10,105 bases of DNA from Sandaracinaceae bacterium. Its GTDB lineage: Bacteria > Myxococcota_A > Polyangia > Polyangiales > JADJQN01. A program made the position numbers and the translations under genes. Shown here one piece after another: positions 7,407 to 10,105 of the stretch; the stretch's first letter is position 1; the number at the start of each line of letters is the position of its first letter. The stretch spans positions 1-10,105 of the forward strand of contig JADJQN010000017.1 of the NCBI GenBank assembly GCA_016712745.1, given 5' to 3'. Below the pieces are notes generated by a model. It was given only the letters and a program-made list of their open reading frames with translations. It had not been told where the DNA came from and ran no database searches.

Positions 7407-7568
7407 GAGGCTAGCCAGCATAAACGCGTTCTTCGATTCGAAGCCCGCCTGATGGTCGTGGAAACGAAGTTTACATATCCGCCCTTTATGCGAAGCGGAT
7501 TTCCACGTGATGTCGTCCTGTTAGCTTGAGTTCGGACGTGCGGTGGGCTTGTTCCGATGACTCTTTCG
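7407..7568 (+). repeat. 160-bp dispersed repeat, copy 3
   Basis: This 162-base copy has the same borders as the others. It differs from copies 1 and 2 in one internal block (about 7439-7470), where it has cgaagcccgcctgatgg and a lengthened ggaaacgaag before the shared gtttac. That block creates a perfect small palindrome, cttcgattcgaag, not present in the other copies. The second half is identical to copy 2 except for gcggat. The right border runs into the Cys-rich ORF, whose ATG (7557) is inside the repeat. Confidence 0.95.
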
Positions 7569-8354
7569 AGAGATGCCGGTGGTGCGATGGACGCGGCGAC
7601 CCCAGTATGTGGTCAGATCTGCGAGCCTGTACCGGCACTGCTTTGCCGTGTGTCACGCTGGAGTTGCGCAGAGGGAAGCACGCCGGTGTGCTTGCCGGCC
7701 GAGCTCGCAGATCCCGGAATCCATTGTGGTGTCGGCATGGTGTGCGACGGCAGCGGCGCCTGCACGGCGTGCGAATCCGGCGGCGCGTGCACCGTCGGCT
7801 GCTTCGACGGAACGTTTAGTTGCGCAGACGGCAGCCAGCAGTGTGACGTGAGTTCGAGCACGCCTATTTCTGGTCGCGCATGCATTATCGGAGGAATCTG
7901 CCGCCGCGGGCTAACGTCGGTCTGCGCTCCCGACGGCGAGTGTGTGTGCTGTGCCGATGGCATCCCGTGCGTTACCGAATCTGGCGCATGCAACGGCGGT
8001 CACATCTCGTGTGCAGCAGGCGGGATCTGTGTAGCAGACGGTGCTCCACCCCCGGCCGGCACCACGTGTGGAGACGAAATGATTTGCGACGACTTGGGCG
8101 CATGCGTCTCCTGCATCCAGGGAACGAGCTGCACGATCGGGTGCGCGGCGAACATCCTCGGCTGCGCCGCAGGACCTATCTGCGGTGGTCCGCTTCGCGG
8201 CCCTGGGGTGATCTTTCCATCCTGGGCACTCGCCGAGGGAACGCCGTGCATCGGCGACAGCGTTCAATGCGTCGAGGGCGACGTATGCGAGACGCCGACC
8301 GGCACATGCGCAGCGATGAGTGACGGCCATCCTGGGTCGTGCGTACTTCCGTAG
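7557..8354 (+). CDS. Cys-rich repeat protein, 5'-truncated and fused to repeat copy 3
   Basis: This ORF is open for 265 codons. It holds three or four related Cys-rich modules with the pattern GMVCDGSGACTACESGGAC, EMICDDLGACVSCIQGTSC and DGECVCCADGIPC, each followed by C-x-GG or C-A-x-G segments. Similar Cys-rich secreted proteins of unknown function are common in myxobacteria, and the even Cys spacing suggests disulfide-rich extracellular modules. There is no signal peptide. The only upstream ATG (7557) belongs to the last 12 bases of repeat copy 3, giving MTLSRDAGGAMDAATP. The DAGGAMDAATP segment looks like the linker that normally follows a lipoprotein signal in these organisms. I infer that the original N-terminus was lost at the repeat junction. 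An internal ATG at 7587 is the other start candidate. Whether it is expressed is unknown. Confidence 0.7.
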   Translation: MTLSRDAGGAMDAATPVCGQICEPVPALLCRVSRWSCAEGSTPVCLPAELADPGIHCGVGMVCDGSGACTACESGGACTVGCFDGTFSCADGSQQCDVSSSTPISGRACIIGGICRRGLTSVCAPDGECVCCADGIPCVTESGACNGGHISCAAGGICVADGAPPPAGTTCGDEMICDDLGACVSCIQGTSCTIGCAANILGCAAGPICGGPLRGPGVIFPSWALAEGTPCIGDSVQCVEGDVCETPTGTCAAMSDGHPGSCVLP

Positions 8355-8409
8355 CGCGTGCTGGCGCGTAGTGGACGCAATCGTTGACGGCGGTTCCGAG
8401 GCGCGGTGG

Positions 8410-8575
8410 CTAGACCGCTTCGCAGTAGAAATGATGGCGACTTCGCTCGTCTTTCGCCACGATAGCTGCGTTGCTCATCCGTCACGGGGCTACGGCCCCG
8501 CTCCTTCTTCGCGCCTTGCTCTCGCGTCGAAATCCGTCGCGATCTCACGATCATTTCTACCGCGAAGCGGTCTAG
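8410..8575. repeat. 166-bp near-symmetric palindrome (MITE-like or REP-like, or convergent terminator)
   Basis: The terminal arms 8410-8435 and 8550-8575 are inverted 26-mers with one mismatch. Exactly at the shared centre (8492/8493) is a perfect 6-bp stem cggggc/gccccg closed by a tacg loop, a C(UNCG)G-type stable tetraloop in RNA. The 49-base flanks between arms and apex pair only partly, with bulges. The whole unit could fold into one long hairpin. It lies between two convergent genes (stops at 8354 and 8651), a usual place for REP-like elements and bidirectional terminators, though there is no T-run for a classic intrinsic terminator. No transposase is linked. The equal spacing of arms and apex argues it is one unit. 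Confidence 0.8.
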
Positions 8576-8650
8576 ATCGCGCGAACCTGACCGATCTTTG
8601 GGATCGAGAATTCTCGCGCTGTCCATGTGCCGCGGAAGGAACGCACGACG

Positions 8651-9772
8651 TTACCGCACATTGGTTTCGAAAAAGTCGAGCACTCGCTCGCCTTTGGGTG
8701 TGACTCCCGAAAAATCAGCGTGCAAGTCCGCAGGCTGCCAGCCCGACCCGTTTTTATAGAGCACCTGGTCGAGCAAGTAATCCCCAGGCTGCAAGTGGGT
8801 ATAGATCGCGAGAAGGTGATCGTACGCGGCGTCGGGATATCCATCGCTAGCCATCACGGTTGGATCGAGAATTCCCGATTCCGTCACAGCAATGGGCGTG
8901 CCCGCCGGCAGTCGTGCGCGGATTCGATCGATCTGATCGTAGTCGAAACTTGAGTCTCGACTGTACAGATGCAATGTCACTCCGATCGGCGCCCCGCTGT
9001 GAGCGGCGAGCGCGGCGATAACGGTTGCATTCCACTGCTCGTATTGCATCTGCAGTGCCGGCGTCTCACCCGCTGGAGCGAGGATGATGAAGATGGGCAG
9101 GCCGGTGTCTGCGAACACTGCGCCATACGCAGGAACGATCGCCGTGACGTAGTCGTCGGGACTGACGGCCATTGTCACGTCCGGCTCCGTCGTGTCGCCG
9201 TCGAGATACTTGCGTAGATAGTATTCGTTCATCATCTCGATGAACGAGAAATGGGCGCCTGCAGCAACCCAGCGGTCGTAAAACGCGCGCTGGGATTCCG
9301 GACTATCGTTTCCGTTCACGATGAATATGAACTCGACGCCGCTATGCACTTGAAAGGCAACCCACGCTGCGACTGCCGAGTCGCTCCAGTCGGCGCTCGT
9401 CGTCGTCTGCGAAACAGTTCCCCCCAACACCCGAATCACCATCGAGCTGCGCGTTGCCGGCGAAGGGCGATCGAGCATGGCTTCAGCGTAGGAGGCCTGC
9501 TGCTGCGGATCCATAGGCCTTTGGCATTGAAGCCGAAGTGTATCTCCGGCGCAGCGCCCCACTTGTCCGCAACGTACGCATCCGCGACGTCCCCATCTGC
9601 GACGTACGCATCGGCGACGTACGCATCGGCAACGTACGCATCGGCAACGATCCATCCACGCCGGCGTCCGAACCGGGGTGCTAGCGTCCATCGCATCTGA
9701 CGCAGCGGTAGAGCCGCAAGCGGCGACGAACATAGCGAGCGTTAGAAAGGAGAGCCTCAGTGCGAATTGCAT
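8651..9772 (-). CDS. Lipoprotein with clan GH-A-like glycoside hydrolase domain
   Basis: ATG 9772 opens MQFALRLSFLTLAMFVAACGS, a lipoprotein signal with lipobox VAAC, so the product should be membrane-anchored and exported. A repetitive linker follows, then about 260 residues resembling a TIM-barrel glycosidase. FSFIEMMNEYY holds a candidate acid/base Glu in the Asn-Glu context typical of clan GH-A. GTPIAVTESGILDP holds a candidate nucleophile Glu, roughly 110-120 residues later. GVTLHLYSRDSSFDYD and LLAIYTHLQPGDYLLDQVLY fit barrel strands near the active site. The GH family and substrate cannot be named by eye. The 373-codon frame has no stop, but the linker (about 9655-9530) makes Arg/Cys-rich text in this frame and a clean DAYVA repeat in a neighbouring one. 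Two compensating indels are therefore likely. No strong ribosome binding site precedes the ATG. Confidence 0.75.
   Translation of the reverse strand: MQFALRLSFLTLAMFVAACGSTAASDAMDASTPVRTPAWMDRCRCVRCRCVRRRCVRRRWGRRGCVRCGQVGRCAGDTLRLQCQRPMDPQQQASYAEAMLDRPSPATRSSMVIRVLGGTVSQTTTSADWSDSAVAAWVAFQVHSGVEFIFIVNGNDSPESQRAFYDRWVAAGAHFSFIEMMNEYYLRKYLDGDTTEPDVTMAVSPDDYVTAIVPAYGAVFADTGLPIFIILAPAGETPALQMQYEQWNATVIAALAAHSGAPIGVTLHLYSRDSSFDYDQIDRIRARLPAGTPIAVTESGILDPTVMASDGYPDAAYDHLLAIYTHLQPGDYLLDQVLYKNGSGWQPADLHADFSGVTPKGERVLDFFETNVR
9571..9660 (-). repeat. 15-bp tandem repeat coding for a DAYVA linker
   Basis: Five consecutive 15-base units (9571-9585, 9586-9600, 9601-9615, 9616-9630, 9631-9645) follow the pattern gacgtacgcatcggc, with a degenerate sixth unit to 9660. 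On the minus strand, in the frame that ends elsewhere, they read VADAYVADAYVADAYVADGD and similar, the Asp/Ala-rich linker style common between signal peptide and catalytic domain in myxobacterial lipoproteins. In the frame of the surrounding gene they read RCVRRRC-type sequence. Such short repeats change length by replication slippage. Confidence 0.85.
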
Positions 9773-9860
9773 CGGGCCAGGTTACGCCGTGCGAATCCGT
9801 CCGCAACGGGAGTTACGCGCGCCAACGCCGGTAGCGCAACGTACGTCATCGGATGCGGCA

Positions 9861-10105
9861 TCAATCTGATCGCGTGCGCGACAGCTCGTCTCTGCGACCC
9901 CGCACGCCTTGGCTGCGCGCCAACTTTGCAGCGAACGGAGCGGCCACGACGGCGTACCAAATCACCAAAACAAGGCTTAGCGGAAACACTCGCCTCACAT
10001 GAAGCCGAGTAAACGCGTTCGACTGCTGGTTCGATACAGCGAGACGGGCTCGCTCAAAGGCGTTGATGCGCTCCGCACCCCAACGCGCAGCGTCAGCATA
10101 GCTGC
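9861..10105 (-). CDS. 3' end of an unrecognised gene with one membrane segment (partial, runs off the window)
   Basis: A minus-strand frame is open from the window edge to a TGA at 9861-9863, giving 80 residues with no start. It begins SYADAARWGAERINAFERAR, continues LAVSNQQSNAFTRLHVRR and has one strong hydrophobic stretch, VFPLSLVLVIWYAVVAAPFA, followed by a basic Arg-rich tail. The positive residues on both sides would suit a single membrane helix. I do not recognise the family. It points the same way as the glycosidase lipoprotein, 88 bases upstream of its start. The frame may be broken near its end, since no other feature explains the segment 9773-9860. Confidence 0.4.
   Translation of the reverse strand, partial: SYADAARWGAERINAFERARLAVSNQQSNAFTRLHVRRVFPLSLVLVIWYAVVAAPFAAKLARSQGVRGRRDELSRTRSD

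Noticed and set aside
3899..7568. The repeats as integron attC sites flanking gene cassettes
   Set aside because: I could not find the GTTRRRY/RYYYAAC core pair at the repeat ends, there is no integrase gene in the window, and the cargo consists of broken genes in both orientations.
3899..7568. The repeats as a classical MITE with terminal inverted repeats
   Set aside because: The two ends (gaggctagcc and, reverse complemented, cgaaagagtc) are unrelated, and no matching direct duplications flank any copy.
7613..7993. Antisense frames opposite the Cys-rich gene (also 7911-8330 and 8000-8251)
   Set aside because: They mirror the Cys-rich coding strand in a GC-rich sequence and carry no recognisable motifs. 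The plus-strand reading has the regular Cys pattern.
8410..8575. The palindrome as a simple intrinsic terminator
   Set aside because: There is no T-run after the stem on either strand, and the 26-bp arms 114 bases apart are far larger than a terminator hairpin. A terminator role remains possible but is not called.
8320..8703. A 127-codon plus-strand frame running across the palindrome
   Set aside because: It spans the palindrome and the end of the opposite glycosidase gene, so it is best explained as a chance open frame.
9571..9660. The 15-base units as a CRISPR array
   Set aside because: The units are contiguous with no spacers, and they code for a regular Asp/Ala-rich pentapeptide linker inside a lipoprotein gene.
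9767..10012. Plus-strand frame of 81 codons at the right edge
   Set aside because: It overlaps the more protein-like minus-strand frame with a clear membrane segment, and has low-complexity Arg/Ala composition typical of a shadow frame.

Overview
The window is GC-rich and looks like an accessory region from a myxobacterium (Myxococcota, probably the Polyangia side). The evidence is a decayed IS66 element, secreted or lipoprotein genes with Asp/Ala/Gly-rich linkers after the signal peptide, Cys-rich modules of a kind common in these genomes, and a serine protease ending in a MYXO-CTERM-like sorting tail. The taxonomic call is inference from protein style.

Layout: 7-2247 is a complete-length IS66-family element with 24-bp identical terminal inverted repeats. 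Its tnpA, tnpB and tnpC genes lie on the minus strand and are all broken by frameshifts. It sits directly against a 17-bp remnant of a repeat, followed by a scrap of an IS91-type transposase (about 2265-2400, minus). Next come a frameshifted S1 (trypsin-like) serine protease with a MYXO-CTERM-like tail (2483-3648, plus) and a short unrecognised remnant. After the first full repeat copy (3899-4055) lies a large, heavily frameshifted lipoprotein gene with a cadherin-like/VCBS-type domain and a right-handed beta-helix (about 4166-6545, plus). It converges on the C-terminal stub of a CrtI/retinol-saturase-like FAD oxidoreductase (6569-6793, minus). Repeat copies 2 (6794-6952) and 3 (7407-7568) bracket an internal slice of nuoD (6953-7406, minus). 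Copy 3 runs straight into a Cys-rich ORF (7557-8354, plus) whose start codon lies inside the repeat. A 166-bp palindrome (8410-8575) fills the gap before a convergent lipoprotein with a clan GH-A-like glycosidase domain (8651-9772, minus). The right edge holds a probable 3' end of an unrecognised membrane-associated gene (9861-10105, minus).

The main signal is a roughly 160-bp repeat, present in three full copies and one partial copy, all in the same orientation. Its edges coincide with abrupt truncation of unrelated genes. Two neighbouring copies flank a mid-gene slice of nuoD like a cassette. The repeat has no ORF of its own, no terminal inverted repeats and no target duplications that I can see. 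It may be the end or recombination site of an unidentified mobile element, or a repeat that captures or joins DNA fragments.

Caution: frameshifts are dense, especially at 1-5.4 kb. Single-base losses in short homopolymers also appear in the repeat copies of that part, so some of the gene breakage could be sequencing or assembly error rather than biological decay.
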